From: Marinobacter salexigens
GTDB taxonomy: Bacteria > Pseudomonadota > Gammaproteobacteria > Pseudomonadales > Oleiphilaceae
NCBI RefSeq assembly: GCF_018860765.1
Contig: NZ_JAHKPV010000019.1
Location: forward strand, 598,293-662,292
DNA: 64,000 nt
Direction of reading: 5' to 3'
Shown here: piece by piece, positions 29,401-38,180 of the stretch
Layout of the letters: each line of letters starts with the position of its first letter
Position numbering within the stretch: the stretch's first letter is position 1
Notes under the pieces: model-generated
Seen by the model: only the letters and a program-made list of their open reading frames with translations
Told to the model about the DNA's origin: nothing
The model's database searches: none
Translations under genes and position numbers: made by a program

Positions 29401-30065
29401 GACTCGTAATAGCGACGGGCGTCGGCATCGGTGCGCGCGGCTTCACCAAGCATGTCGTAGGAGTAGGTGTACCCCTTCGCCATATAGGATTTAGCTTCAT
29501 TCTGGGCTTCTTCAATATCACGACCGAGAACAAACTGCCGCCCCATTTCCTTCATGGCCTGACCCGCAACCGTGCGGACAACAGGCTCACCGAGACGCTT
29601 AACCAGTTTGCGCAGGGTATCGCCCACGGTATGGCGCTCGGAATCCTTAAGCAGGTTGCTAGTCATCAACAGCGCAACGGTGGTGGAGTTGATAAATGAC
29701 GAGGTAGCTTTGCCCACGTGAGCGCCCCAGTTGCCTGAGGTAATCTTATCTTCAATCAACGCATTGACCGTTGTGCTGTCGGGTACTCGCAACAGCGCTT
29801 CTGCCAGACACATCAACGCTACGCCCTCTTTTGTGGTGAGGCCGTATTCCGCAAGAAACTTTTCCATGATTGTGGATTTTGCGCTTTGCCGGACACTGCG
29901 TACCAGATCGGCGGCACGGGCAGATATTGCCGCACGCTCGGCCTCAGACAACTGGGCGTCAGCAATCATCTCGTGAATCACTTTGTACTCATCTTCGAGA
30001 TAGTAATCGCGAATTGCCTGCCGACTGCTGGCGAGTTCAGGAGCCACTGATTGCTGCGATCTCAT
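26436..30065 (-). CDS. putA: Bifunctional proline dehydrogenase / P5C dehydrogenase without DNA-binding domain
   Basis: A 1209-residue PutA that oxidises proline to glutamate. The FAD-dependent proline dehydrogenase barrel spans roughly 100-480 (VRLVKGAYWDAEIKRAQ, HNAHS). The aldehyde dehydrogenase part spans about 540-1010, with CCISPWNFPLAIF, VAETGGLNAMIVD and the catalytic Cys in SAGQRCSALR. A further 200-residue C-terminal domain follows. The N-terminus lacks the ribbon-helix-helix repressor part of E. coli PutA. Control therefore probably falls to the divergent Lrp-type gene at 30350. Acts at the inner membrane with ubiquinone. Confidence 0.94.
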   Translation of the reverse strand: MRSQQSVAPELASSRQAIRDYYLEDEYKVIHEMIADAQLSEAERAAISARAADLVRSVRQSAKSTIMEKFLAEYGLTTKEGVALMCLAEALLRVPDSTTVNALIEDKITSGNWGAHVGKATSSFINSTTVALLMTSNLLKDSERHTVGDTLRKLVKRLGEPVVRTVAGQAMKEMGRQFVLGRDIEEAQNEAKSYMAKGYTYSYDMLGEAARTDADARRYYESYSNAIDSIAKNCKGDVRKNPGISVKLSALLARYEYGQKERVMKELVPRALELAKKAAAANMGFNIDAEEQDRLDLSLDVIEAILSDPALANWDGFGVVVQAFAKRASHTLDWLYALSVKLDRRIMVRLVKGAYWDAEIKRAQVMGLSNFPVFTRKACSDVAYLSCAKKLVRMSDRIYPQFATHNAHSVSAILELTGIAGLKSYEFQRLHGMGESLHNQVLSESGVPCRIYAPVGKHSDLLAYLVRRLLENGANSSFVNQIVDTSITPEEIAKDPIDSVRELGKNLSSKAIVHPANLFGAKRRNSKGWDITDPVTVARIDEGRGAFRSHQWSGGPLLAADVTGTEVLEVKNPANPDDLVGHITQANEADVDAAITAAEQGFASWSAMPAEDRAACVRKVGDLLEENADELFALTTREAGKSLLDGVAEIREAVDFSQFYANEGLRYKDDGEARGIICCISPWNFPLAIFAGQILANLAAGNVVVAKPAEQTSLLAVRAVELMYEAGIPKDAIQLLPGSGATVGTALTSDSRVAGVCFTGSTATAQRINKVMAENMAPDAPLVAETGGLNAMIVDSTALPEQVVRDVLASSFQSAGQRCSALRMLYVQKDIADNLLEMLYGAMEELGIGDPWALSTDVGPVIDEAARKKIVDHCDKFEREGRLLKKLPVPEKGLFVSPAVLKVSGIEDMEEEIFGPVLHVATFEAKDINKVVDAVNAKGYGLTFGIHSRVDNRVDQIVSRIKVGNTYVNRNQIGAIVGSQPFGGEGLSGTGPKAGGPQYVRRFLKGATAERSAEAGANAVDGKKLEGLAGKLSKLTVPAPKARIQSMEPVFGKVPAPLDAQVEELPGPTGELNRLSNYPRGTVLCLGPDKETALAQAAMALSQGNKVVVIAPGIDDSVGRAAQAGLPIVGVEGLLEPEVLANASGFEAVVSCADQILLRQYRLALAKRDGALLPLITEHTLDQRFVIERHLCVDTTAAGGNASLIAASE

Positions 30066-30349
30066 ACTTGTACCCTCATATTTGTTTATCTTTTCCGCAT
30101 TCTACCGACAACGGCCAAGACTATTTCTCTGTAAGAACAGATCACTCTTACCTTTTCGGCTTTATTGACCCCTAAAAATGTATTAATTGCCCTTCATGAA
30201 ATACAATTTCAGACAAAATGCCCTGAACCAGTGATTTCAACCAACGCAAAACCCTTGTGGTAGCTGGCATTTATAGCCTACAGCATAGCGCCCATGTTCC
30301 AGACTTGCCCAAAAGTAGCGGCTTTACGCATTACAGAGGATAGAACAAC

Positions 30350-30802
30350 ATGAGTGAGTTGGATCGAATCGATCATTCCATCATTCGCGAACTGCAAAAG
30401 AACGCTCGTATTACGGTTACCGAGCTTGCTTCAAAGGTGGGGTTATCCAAAACCCCCTGTCAGGTGCGTATGCGCCGACTGGAAGAACAAGGGGTTATTA
30501 CCGGCTATACCGTGCTGGTTAACCAAACAAAACTGGGGCAAAGCCATATCGCCTTTGCGCAGGTCACGTTGAACGATACAAGCAGCGAGGCACTCAAAGC
30601 GTTTAACACGGCCGTCAAACAGATTAGTGCCATTGAGCAATGCCATATGATCGCTGCCAACTTCGACTATTTGATGAAAGTTCGAACACGCAATATGGCG
30701 GAGTACAGGCAGGTATTGGGAGAACAGATCTCCGCCTTACCCCATGTGCTACAAACCAGTACGTTTGTGGTGATGGAGAACGTGAAAGATGCTGGGCTTT
30801 AA
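30350..30802 (+). CDS. Lrp/AsnC family regulator, probable activator of putA
   Basis: A 150-residue Lrp-family protein: helix-turn-helix at 5-50 (ARITVTELASKVGLSKTPCQVRMRRLEEQGVI) and a C-terminal sensor domain ending FVVMENVK. It is divergent from putA with 284 bases between. Divergent Lrp-type regulators (PutR, BkdR-like) control proline or branched-chain catabolism where PutA has no DNA-binding domain, so it likely responds to proline. This is inference from context. Confidence 0.87.
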   Translation: MSELDRIDHSIIRELQKNARITVTELASKVGLSKTPCQVRMRRLEEQGVITGYTVLVNQTKLGQSHIAFAQVTLNDTSSEALKAFNTAVKQISAIEQCHMIAANFDYLMKVRTRNMAEYRQVLGEQISALPHVLQTSTFVVMENVKDAGL

Positions 30803-30812
30803 ACGGAAGAAC

Positions 30813-31586
30813 TTAGCTTTTTACTCTCGCCAAGCCGAGAGAAGAGACATTCAGGCCCAGCTCACCCCGGTACATGGCGTTGCCGATCCCCAGCACTATG
30901 TTCTCCACTGTAAAGTTTGAGGATACGGCGCTGGCCCCGCCGGGAGAGCGGGATTCCAGAACAAGTACCAGCCGCAGAAGGTCCAGAAGGCGAATGACCA
31001 AATCCAGAACACCGAAATCCTCAGGGGCCTCATCTATTTGGGACAAAACATAAGCCTTAGCAGACTCCACAACAAAGGTTTCATGGCTGGTGAGGTGTTC
31101 TAGGCCAAGACACTTGATGGATTCCACGCGCTGTTCCCGCTCACGCCGAATAGCCTCCATGCAGACCTGCTCTGAGTTTTCTGCCACATCTCCCTGACGC
31201 AGAATACCCGCCAGCCGAAAGTCCACCTTACCCTCACTACGCATTTGCTCGAGCTCGCTTTTTAGACTCTCCTTTGCATGGGGCAAGTACCGGCGCACTG
31301 CAATATCGCGAGCCCGTTCCAAATCTTCTGTTGTGGCCAAGTTCACCAGCGAACTCATCACTCTCACACAGTGTAGTAAGTGTTCCCAAATGGCAGGCTC
31401 TATGGCAAGAGGATTACTAGGTAAGACACGCTTGATGGACACAAACTCAAAGTAAAGTGCCGTTACCTTCTGTTCCGAGAAATCAGAAGTACGAATAATC
31501 CTGTGCAAACCCAGCTTTTCTATATCACCTAAAAGGCTGGGAATCAGCATCAGAACGTAATGTTGCGCACCTTCCGATATTGGCAT
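30813..31586 (-). CDS. Hypothetical protein
   Basis: A 257-residue mostly helical protein with no signal peptide or membrane segment. No family recognised. Leucine-rich helices occur throughout (LLDLLRLVLVLESRSPGG near 210). It converges with the Lrp gene with only ten bases between stops. It is clearly coding by composition and length, but I cannot name a role. Confidence 0.6.
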   Translation of the reverse strand: MPISEGAQHYVLMLIPSLLGDIEKLGLHRIIRTSDFSEQKVTALYFEFVSIKRVLPSNPLAIEPAIWEHLLHCVRVMSSLVNLATTEDLERARDIAVRRYLPHAKESLKSELEQMRSEGKVDFRLAGILRQGDVAENSEQVCMEAIRREREQRVESIKCLGLEHLTSHETFVVESAKAYVLSQIDEAPEDFGVLDLVIRLLDLLRLVLVLESRSPGGASAVSSNFTVENIVLGIGNAMYRGELGLNVSSLGLARVKS

Positions 31587-31719
31587 TCTGGTTAACGCTC
31601 CACTTTAAGACGATCTATACCATAGCTCTTTCCATAGAGCGGTAAAACATCTCGCCTTTCAGTTTCGTTAATGTTTATCATTAACTCACCACTTTCGGGT
31701 TCAGGGACGACATCAAACA

Positions 31720-32880
31720 ATGGCGACACAACGCTTCCGGTACGCAGCCAGCGTACTTAAACGTAGTGCATTCCTCATCGTAACCGGATCATTTCTTCTA
31801 GTCTTACTAGCTAGCACTTTCCTGCTGCTAAACTTCCCCAACATCGAGGAGTTAGAGCTAAGCCAGCTATACCTGAATGAAAACGGCGACGTATATGTTG
31901 AGGTACCGCTCTTTAGCTTGGTTTTACTACTCGGCACCATTGTTATGCTTGCCAAGCACCAGATTCAATTAGTTCTCACTAACGAGGGGCTAACAATCAA
32001 CATCCCCCGACTGACCGGACTAGGTTTGTTGGGCCTGACCACCGGTAGCCACCGCATCCCATTAACTGCCATCCAAAGTGTTGAACTGGCTCCCGCTAGT
32101 GGAGTTCAACATATTCCACAGGCTATCCAAAAGGCTAGGCTTATCATCATCACGCGCGAAAAAACCTATCGGCTGCAGCCCTATAATTTTTTAAGAGAGG
32201 GCGGCCCGGATCACCGGATGGGCTTTGGCACATTATTCGGAAAATCCCAATCCAAGGTCGAAGCGCTACTTGTTGAAGCCCCTCTCGTACAAGCTCTATC
32301 CTTAGCGACAAACAAGCTTAGCTTCACAACCACCTCCACAGATGAAACCGGACCATTGGCTGGCCATTTCGATTTGCTCAAGCATAAGGGCATGGTGATA
32401 CAGATGGCGCTTCTGGCAGGACTGGGTATATATGCTCTCGTTGACTACCTACTGCTCACCAGCTTTTTGGTTGTCGGCGAATGGCCGTTATGGCCCTTTA
32501 TTTGTAGCGGACTGCTAGCGGGGGCTCTGGGTGTTCATTTGGGAAAAGGCGCGCCAAAGGTAGAGCATATAGGGCTCTCCATCCTCCTAGGCTTAGTCGG
32601 TGCTGTTGCGGTTTATCCCGGCTTGCAAAGGTATACGCTTATAGCTGCCCCAGCGCCGATCGAAATCACTTACCAAATGACGGAGATCGGGTATTTTGAA
32701 CACGCCAGCTACCCGGACATTGACCAACGTGAAAGCGGCATTCCCGAATATTGGGAAAGCCTGACGCTGGGGGAAAACTATTCTTTTCCTCTGTATGAGC
32801 CGGTGGTGGGGTTTGCGATGGTGGATATGACGCCCGTTTACGCGAAAAGCCGGGCTTTCTATGAAGCCGCAGAGCAATAA
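31720..32880 (+). CDS. Membrane protein of unknown function
   Basis: A 386-residue protein. There is a first membrane helix at about 15-37 and a second at 64-78. A soluble part (80-200) with a PH-like beta pattern (IPLTAIQSVELAP, KARLIIITREKTYRLQPYN) follows. Three more helices lie between 225 and 310, then a tail outside the membrane. No family was recognised. It slightly overlaps the earliest possible start of the LysE gene, and may share its transcript. Confidence 0.6.
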   Translation: MATQRFRYAASVLKRSAFLIVTGSFLLVLLASTFLLLNFPNIEELELSQLYLNENGDVYVEVPLFSLVLLLGTIVMLAKHQIQLVLTNEGLTINIPRLTGLGLLGLTTGSHRIPLTAIQSVELAPASGVQHIPQAIQKARLIIITREKTYRLQPYNFLREGGPDHRMGFGTLFGKSQSKVEALLVEAPLVQALSLATNKLSFTTTSTDETGPLAGHFDLLKHKGMVIQMALLAGLGIYALVDYLLLTSFLVVGEWPLWPFICSGLLAGALGVHLGKGAPKVEHIGLSILLGLVGAVAVYPGLQRYTLIAAPAPIEITYQMTEIGYFEHASYPDIDQRESGIPEYWESLTLGENYSFPLYEPVVGFAMVDMTPVYAKSRAFYEAAEQ

Positions 32881-32968
32881 CGTTCACGCCAGCGCAATTT
32901 CGTACAATACCGAGATTCAGGATCGCAGCAGACTCCTCACTCATAATCCTGAGATGAGGACTGTTTCA

Positions 32969-33601
32969 ATGTCGTTTGCCTTACTTCTGCCAATGGCTGC
33001 CTTTGCACTGGCGGCCTCTATCTCACCCGGACCGGTGAACCTTATTTGTCTCAGTAGCGGCACCCGATACCCGCTGCGCCAAGGCTTATGGTTCGTATCT
33101 GGAGCAACACTGGGGTTTATCGCGCTGTTTCTTGCTATCGGGCTGGGGCTGCATTCGGCCTTGGCGTGGATTCCCGGGTTCGATCGATTGCTCACTTGGG
33201 CAGGCATCGCATTTCTGCTTTATCTCAGTTACCACTTGGTGACCGATGACGGGAAAATCTCAGACAAAGCTCTGGAAAACGCTCCCGGATTCTGGACAGG
33301 AGCTGCGATGCAGTGGCTGAACCCGAAAGCCTGGTTTGCATCCGCATCAGGTATAGGAGCCTACACATCCGGCGGCGACCTTACACAACTGGCCGTGTTT
33401 TCCAGCCTGTATTTACCTATTTGCTGGCTTTCACTTAGCACTTGGGTATTAGCGGGACGATTTTTGCGCCAGTATGTCCAGAGGACAAGCCTACTTCGAA
33501 CGGTAAACTTAGCGCTCGCGGCATTGCTATTGGCCAGTTGCCTGTACCTTATACTCGGTCAGAATGCCGTTTTGGTGGTCGGCTATATTGACCCGGCGTA
33601 G
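32969..33601 (+). CDS. LysE family amino acid exporter
   Basis: A 210-residue LysE/RhtB-type protein with six hydrophobic segments. The N-terminal ASISPGPVNLICLSSGTRYP is the family signature, and the central region FWTGAAMQWLNPKAWF matches the conserved NPKAW. It exports an amino acid or similar compound. The ATG at 32969 has AGGA eight bases upstream; the frame extends to 32861 but that part overlaps the upstream gene. Its 3' end overlaps the convergent AraC gene by 53 bases. Confidence 0.85.
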   Translation: MSFALLLPMAAFALAASISPGPVNLICLSSGTRYPLRQGLWFVSGATLGFIALFLAIGLGLHSALAWIPGFDRLLTWAGIAFLLYLSYHLVTDDGKISDKALENAPGFWTGAAMQWLNPKAWFASASGIGAYTSGGDLTQLAVFSSLYLPICWLSLSTWVLAGRFLRQYVQRTSLLRTVNLALAALLLASCLYLILGQNAVLVVGYIDPA

Positions 33602-34409
33602 CAGCAACCAACCGTTTAAAAACCTTTTGAAAATGCGGTTGGTCAAAAAAGCCAGCCGCCAGAGCTGCATCGGCAATGGGAGCACCCTGCCGAATAGCCC
33701 GTTGCCCGAGCTGAACACGTCGATTGATTTGATAGGCGTGAGGTGTCATGCCAAAGTATTTTCGGAACACCCGAACCAGATGCGAAGGAGACAAGCCAGC
33801 ACGCTCCGCCATCCATTCAACAGATAACTCATCCGTGCAGTGAACGTCAAGATATCGGGCCAGTTCCCGTAACGATTCAGGTGCGGGTGGGAACGGCTTT
33901 TCCGCCTGCTCAGCCGCTTCAGATATCGATACCATTACCTCAGACAGAAATGCTTCTACGTCATGCTCTTTTTTCTCTGCGGACACACCATTATTCAGCA
34001 GGCAGTCGGCCAGTGCCTGAAAGCCGGTATACAAATCCGCAGACGTACTGACGTCGCAATGTATATCTTGCCAAACCGGCGCATCCAAATAACCCAGGCG
34101 AAACCTCAAACTAGCAAGCCAAGACGCATCCACATACAACATCAGATAAGCCCAGGGTTGGTTATCTACCGGATTGCAGGCATGGACCCATTCCGGGTTC
34201 ATGAACACCAGAGAACCTTCACTTACGTGATATTGGCGCCCCACGTATTCAAAGGTACTCTCCCCACCGGTAATCGCGCCCATCGACCATTGGGTATGAC
34301 TATGAGGCGCGTAGCACACAGTACGGCCATCGCTGACTTGCCGTAACTCAATGTGGGGTAACTCGCTGTCTCGCCAGAAAACTGGTGGTGTCGATGTAAG
34401 GCCGTTCAT
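33549..34409 (-). CDS. AraC family transcriptional regulator
   Basis: A 286-residue AraC protein: a cupin-like sensing domain in the first 150 residues (YAPHSHTQWSMGAI, EGSLVFMNPEWVHACNP) and a C-terminal double helix-turn-helix from about 185 (LSVEWMAERAGLSPSHLVRVFRKYFGMTPHAY, then AALAAGFFDQPHFQKVFKR). It resembles regulators next to LysE-type exporters, so it probably controls the LysE gene with which it overlaps tail to tail. It also touches the MFS gene upstream by one base. Confidence 0.86.
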   Translation of the reverse strand: MNGLTSTPPVFWRDSELPHIELRQVSDGRTVCYAPHSHTQWSMGAITGGESTFEYVGRQYHVSEGSLVFMNPEWVHACNPVDNQPWAYLMLYVDASWLASLRFRLGYLDAPVWQDIHCDVSTSADLYTGFQALADCLLNNGVSAEKKEHDVEAFLSEVMVSISEAAEQAEKPFPPAPESLRELARYLDVHCTDELSVEWMAERAGLSPSHLVRVFRKYFGMTPHAYQINRRVQLGQRAIRQGAPIADAALAAGFFDQPHFQKVFKRLVAATPGQYSRPPKRHSDRV

Positions 34410-35596
34410 TAGGCTGGCTCCATTTCTCTACCCTTGGCCCTGCGCGCCATATGGAGCACGCCCACGCCAAGCGCCATCACCAGCAGCGTAAGCCACAAGC
34501 CGTTCGTGTAGTTCCCTTCAACGTCTGCCAAATAACCCACGACAGCAGGCGCCAGCATCTGGGCGATACCATAGCTGAAGGTAAGCCGACTCATGGGTCG
34601 GGAAGGATTTTCCGGGAACACTCGGCCCACCATTGCCAACATCATGCTGACAATACCAATAAAACTGGCGCCGTAAATCACAGCACTGAGCATGACGCTG
34701 GCCATACTCGTGTCCATGATCAGCATCAGAATACTGATCGAATTGAGTGTGTAAGCAATATAGAGGGCTGTCCACTGCCCCCAACGGCGGGAGAACACAT
34801 CCCATAACCAGCAGGCGGGAGTGGCCGCCAGCCCGGCAATCAGCCAGATAAGCCAGCCACGACCACTAAGCTCGGGCATGGATTCAGCAATCGCCACCAA
34901 AAACGTTGCTGTTACAACATATCCGACACCGGCACAAAAGTAAGCCAACTGCAGTATGACGATAAACCGGCTTCGGTCTTCGCTAACAACCACGCTCCCG
35001 GTTCGCGGCAAAGCACAGGTACGGTAGTCTGGCATCCAACGCCACATAGGAACAATCAGCACCAGCCCTACCAGTCCGTAGATGACCCACTGTTGATCCC
35101 AGGTAAAGGGCTCTTTTATTAACTCCGCCAGCACGGCAGTGAGAACAATGCCCAGCCCGATGCCCGAAAAAAATACGCCGAGCTCGGACTTTTCATTATT
35201 CTTGATCAACCAACTCATTAATAAACCGGCACCGAGCAACATGCCTGCCGAAGTGCTAAGACCAGAGACAAATCGCAGAAAAAACCACAGCCAAAGGTCG
35301 GTGGTGTATCCCATAAGAACCGTAGAAACGACGGCCAGGATCAGGCCGAGCTGATACAGTTTCACCTTTAGATCAAGATCACTGATACGAGTAATCAGAA
35401 GCGCACCGGTGAGATAGCCGGCGTAATTGACCGTCGCCAGCATGCCAACAACGGACTGGCTTAGCCCGAGCGCTTCGATCATCTCTGGAATCATCGGCGT
35501 GTAGGAGAACCGGGCAATACCTACCGTCACGACAACCGCCATTACGCTGGCTGCCAATACCCTTATTGTTTCTATTGTTTTCACAGGGTTCTCCAC
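34409..35596 (-). CDS. MFS transporter, YbfB/YjiJ family
   Basis: A 395-residue major facilitator protein with about twelve membrane segments. The start VGIARFSYTPMIPEMIEALGLS and ANTAGYL-like VNYAGYLTGALL are typical of the YbfB/YjiJ group, whose substrate is not known. Its stop overlaps the AraC start by one base, so both are likely in one transcript. Confidence 0.83.
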   Translation of the reverse strand: MENPVKTIETIRVLAASVMAVVVTVGIARFSYTPMIPEMIEALGLSQSVVGMLATVNYAGYLTGALLITRISDLDLKVKLYQLGLILAVVSTVLMGYTTDLWLWFFLRFVSGLSTSAGMLLGAGLLMSWLIKNNEKSELGVFFSGIGLGIVLTAVLAELIKEPFTWDQQWVIYGLVGLVLIVPMWRWMPDYRTCALPRTGSVVVSEDRSRFIVILQLAYFCAGVGYVVTATFLVAIAESMPELSGRGWLIWLIAGLAATPACWLWDVFSRRWGQWTALYIAYTLNSISILMLIMDTSMASVMLSAVIYGASFIGIVSMMLAMVGRVFPENPSRPMSRLTFSYGIAQMLAPAVVGYLADVEGNYTNGLWLTLLVMALGVGVLHMARRAKGREMEPA

Positions 35597-35625
35597 ACTC
35601 AGGGCAACTTCAGAACGCTACCAGA

Positions 35626-36192
35626 TCATGCCCGGCTCAGAAATTTGCGCTCTTCCACGTTAACCTTGATGCGGTCACCCGTGGATATATGTTCAGGAAC
35701 CTGAACCACCAAACCAGTAGCCATTCTTGCCGGTTTAGTACGAGCTGTCGCTGAACCGCCTTTAACCGATGGATCCGTCTCCTCAATTTCGAGCTCGACG
35801 GTTGGTGGCAGAGCCAAGGAAACCGGAGCTTCACTAACCAGAATCACCATTACGCCCTGAGTGTCTTCCGTGATGAACAGCAACTCGTCGGCAATCGCTT
35901 CCCGGTTCAAGCTGTACTGAGTAAAGTCTTCGCTATCCATGAAGACGTATTCATCGCCATCAGAGTAGGAAAAGGTAGCGGGCCTGCGCACAAGATCGGC
36001 AAGATTCAGCATATCGGAATCTTTAAAGGTTTCATCGATTTTATTGCCCGTAACTACGTCGTACATCCGCATACGGTATAGACTTCCGCCAGCACGGCCC
36101 TGAGGAACAGAGCGCTCGATATCCTTGACGAAATACACCCGACCTTCGTATTCAACTGCAGAGTTTTTCTTAATTTCACTTGCTCTAGGCAT
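35626..36192 (-). CDS. efpL: Elongation factor P-like protein (YeiP/EfpL)
   Basis: A 188-residue three-domain EF-P paralog. It starts [13 protein letters not shown] as YeiP does, has the [11 protein letters not shown] strand, [13 protein letters not shown] in domain II and [22 protein letters not shown] in domain III. The loop that reaches the peptidyl-transferase centre reads PQGRAGG with Arg at position 33, the tip residue of EfpL, rather than the modified lysine of EF-P. It should relieve ribosome stalling at difficult sequences. Single gene. Confidence 0.9.
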   Translation of the reverse strand: MPRASEIKKNSAVEYEGRVYFVKDIERSVPQGRAGGSLYRMRMYDVVTGNKIDETFKDSDMLNLADLVRRPATFSYSDGDEYVFMDSEDFTQYSLNREAIADELLFITEDTQGVMVILVSEAPVSLALPPTVELEIEETDPSVKGGSATARTKPARMATGLVVQVPEHISTGDRIKVNVEERKFLSRA

Positions 36193-36479
36193 TTTTTATA
36201 GCTCCAAAACAATCTCTAAACGCATCCATACCGGGCATACGCCGGCGTGTTTTTTTTCACCCAGCAATTCTACCCTCAGACCAGTCCTGCTGATACAGGG
36301 CGAGCAGCTACTATAAGCCATTCGGGCAAAAGCTTCCCGAGCCTATAACCAGATTCGCATAAGAAATAGCAATTTGATGTAAGCTATGCACCATTATGAC
36401 CATCACTGTTGCTCTCGCCTGATTTTAGGCCAACGCAGCGCGCATGGTCGGCACGCTTACGGCTAAACTGAAAGGTATT

Positions 36480-37334
36480 ATGAAAGTACCCAAAAGATTA
36501 CAACCTCTGGTCGACGACGGTCTGGTGGACGAAGTGCTTTACCAGCTTATGAGCGGTAAAGAGGCACAGGTTTACGTGGTTCGGTGTGGCGACCAAGTAC
36601 GCTGCGCAAAAGTGTTCAAAGAAGCAAAAAAGCGCAGTTTCAAGCAGGCTGTTGAGTACCAAGAAGGTAGAAAAGTACGCAATAGCCGCCGGGCTCGGGC
36701 CATGAGCAAAAAAACACGCTACGGCCAGAAAGAACAGGAAGACGCTTGGCTTAACGCCGAAGTGGACGCCCTGTACCGACTTGCAGAAGCCGGTGTGCGC
36801 GTACCGGCACCCAAGGGTTTCGTGGACGGCGTGCTGCTGATGGAACTGATTGCAGATGCCGACGGCAAAGCCGCCCCGCGTCTGGATGATGTCACCCTAA
36901 CACCGGAGCAGGCTCGTGATTACCACAGCCGAATTATCGCCGAGATCGTTCGCATGTTGAGCGCTGGGCTTATCCACGGTGACTTGTCGGAGTTCAACGT
37001 ATTAGTAGACAGCAATGGGCCAGTGATTATTGACCTGCCCCAAGCGGTTAACGCTGCGGGTAACAACAACGCTGAACGAATGCTAGAGCGAGACGTAGAC
37101 AACATGCGTCGCTACTTTGCCAAGTACGCACCCGATTTGCTTGTGACCGACTATGGCAAAGAGATCTGGGCGCTTTACGAAAGCGGCGACCTGCATCCTA
37201 GCAGCAAGCTGACAGGATGCTTTGAGCACGACACCGCCAGAGCTGATGTGGAAGAGCTTATGGCCGTAATTGACGCGGCAAAAGAAGAAGAAAGAGAGCG
37301 AATAGAGCGCATGCAGGATGACGACGAGGATTAA
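36480..37334 (+). CDS. RIO1 family serine protein kinase
   Basis: A 284-residue RIO-type kinase. MKVPKRLQPLVDDGLVDEVL and MSGKEAQVYVV (with the ATP-binding lysine in CAKVFKEA after it) lead to the catalytic loop IHGDLSEFNVLV and the metal loop IIDLPQAV. The tail is very acidic (MQDDDED). It resembles Pseudomonas PA4780 and E. coli YegI-like kinases; targets are not known. I chose ATG 36480 with AGG just before it; ATG 36444 lacks a ribosome binding site. Confidence 0.86.
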   Translation: MKVPKRLQPLVDDGLVDEVLYQLMSGKEAQVYVVRCGDQVRCAKVFKEAKKRSFKQAVEYQEGRKVRNSRRARAMSKKTRYGQKEQEDAWLNAEVDALYRLAEAGVRVPAPKGFVDGVLLMELIADADGKAAPRLDDVTLTPEQARDYHSRIIAEIVRMLSAGLIHGDLSEFNVLVDSNGPVIIDLPQAVNAAGNNNAERMLERDVDNMRRYFAKYAPDLLVTDYGKEIWALYESGDLHPSSKLTGCFEHDTARADVEELMAVIDAAKEEERERIERMQDDDED

Positions 37335-37352
37335 CGCTCGTCACCCAAGCGT

Positions 37353-38027
37353 TTACCAAGCAAGCCAGATAACGTGTTTTGCGCCTTTCCCCGGGCGATG
37401 GGCGCGCACGGTTACCGCCTCTGCCGAGAGCCCCGCGCGCTTCAGACGCTCAGTAAACGCAGGATCTTGCCCGGCTGACCAATAGGCCAAAACGCCCTCA
37501 GGCCGCAACGCTTCCTGTGCTGCGGCAATGCCTGCAGCAGAATACAACCAGTCATTTTCCTTACGCGTAAGCCCCTCAGGGCCATTGTCAATATCCAGCA
37601 TGATGGCGTCGTAACTGGCTGGCGAATCCTTAATCAACTGTACCACATCACCTATGTGCACCTTGGCACGCGGGTCTTTCAGTGGATAACCTGAAGCACT
37701 GCCCAAGGGGCCGAGATTCCACTGCTCCACTTCAGGCACGAGTTCGGCAACGGTTACTTCTGCAGTATCGCCCAATGACTGCAACGCAGCTGCAAGGGTG
37801 AACCCCATACCCAGCCCACCGATGAGCACTTTTGGCGCAGGATGATCGGCAATGCGCTCGCAGGCTAGTGTTGCCAAAGCATCTTCGGAACCATGCAAAC
37901 GAGTATTCATCAACTCACCGCTGGTGCCAGCAATACGAATAGAAAATTCATCGTTGCGCTGCAGCAGCCTCAGTTCGGTACCCTTGCCGGGTATAATTGC
38001 AGTGCCTAGCAACTCAAAGCGAGCCAT
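37353..38027 (-). CDS. Spermidine-synthase-like protein
   Basis: A 224-residue Rossmann protein related to the one at 4608: GGLGMGFTLAAALQSLG near residue 70, VAELVPEVEQWN, and IMLDIDNGPEGL near 140. It lacks the N-terminal beta domain that true spermidine synthases use for substrate. Putrescine aminopropyl transfer is therefore doubtful; a methyltransferase-like role is possible. It converges with the RIO kinase gene. Confidence 0.75.
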   Translation of the reverse strand: MARFELLGTAIIPGKGTELRLLQRNDEFSIRIAGTSGELMNTRLHGSEDALATLACERIADHPAPKVLIGGLGMGFTLAAALQSLGDTAEVTVAELVPEVEQWNLGPLGSASGYPLKDPRAKVHIGDVVQLIKDSPASYDAIMLDIDNGPEGLTRKENDWLYSAAGIAAAQEALRPEGVLAYWSAGQDPAFTERLKRAGLSAEAVTVRAHRPGKGAKHVIWLAW

Positions 38028-38180
38028 ACAAACCTCTGAAGATAGAATACCGGAGTGCGGGTAGGGGATAGGAGTAAATCAGATTTGAGCGAGAATTGCC
38101 CGTTCAGTTTTACTACGCAGTATGCCTGTCAGCCACTCGGCTTTACTCCGCCTTTATACTCCAGCCCAATAGCAGCAGAA

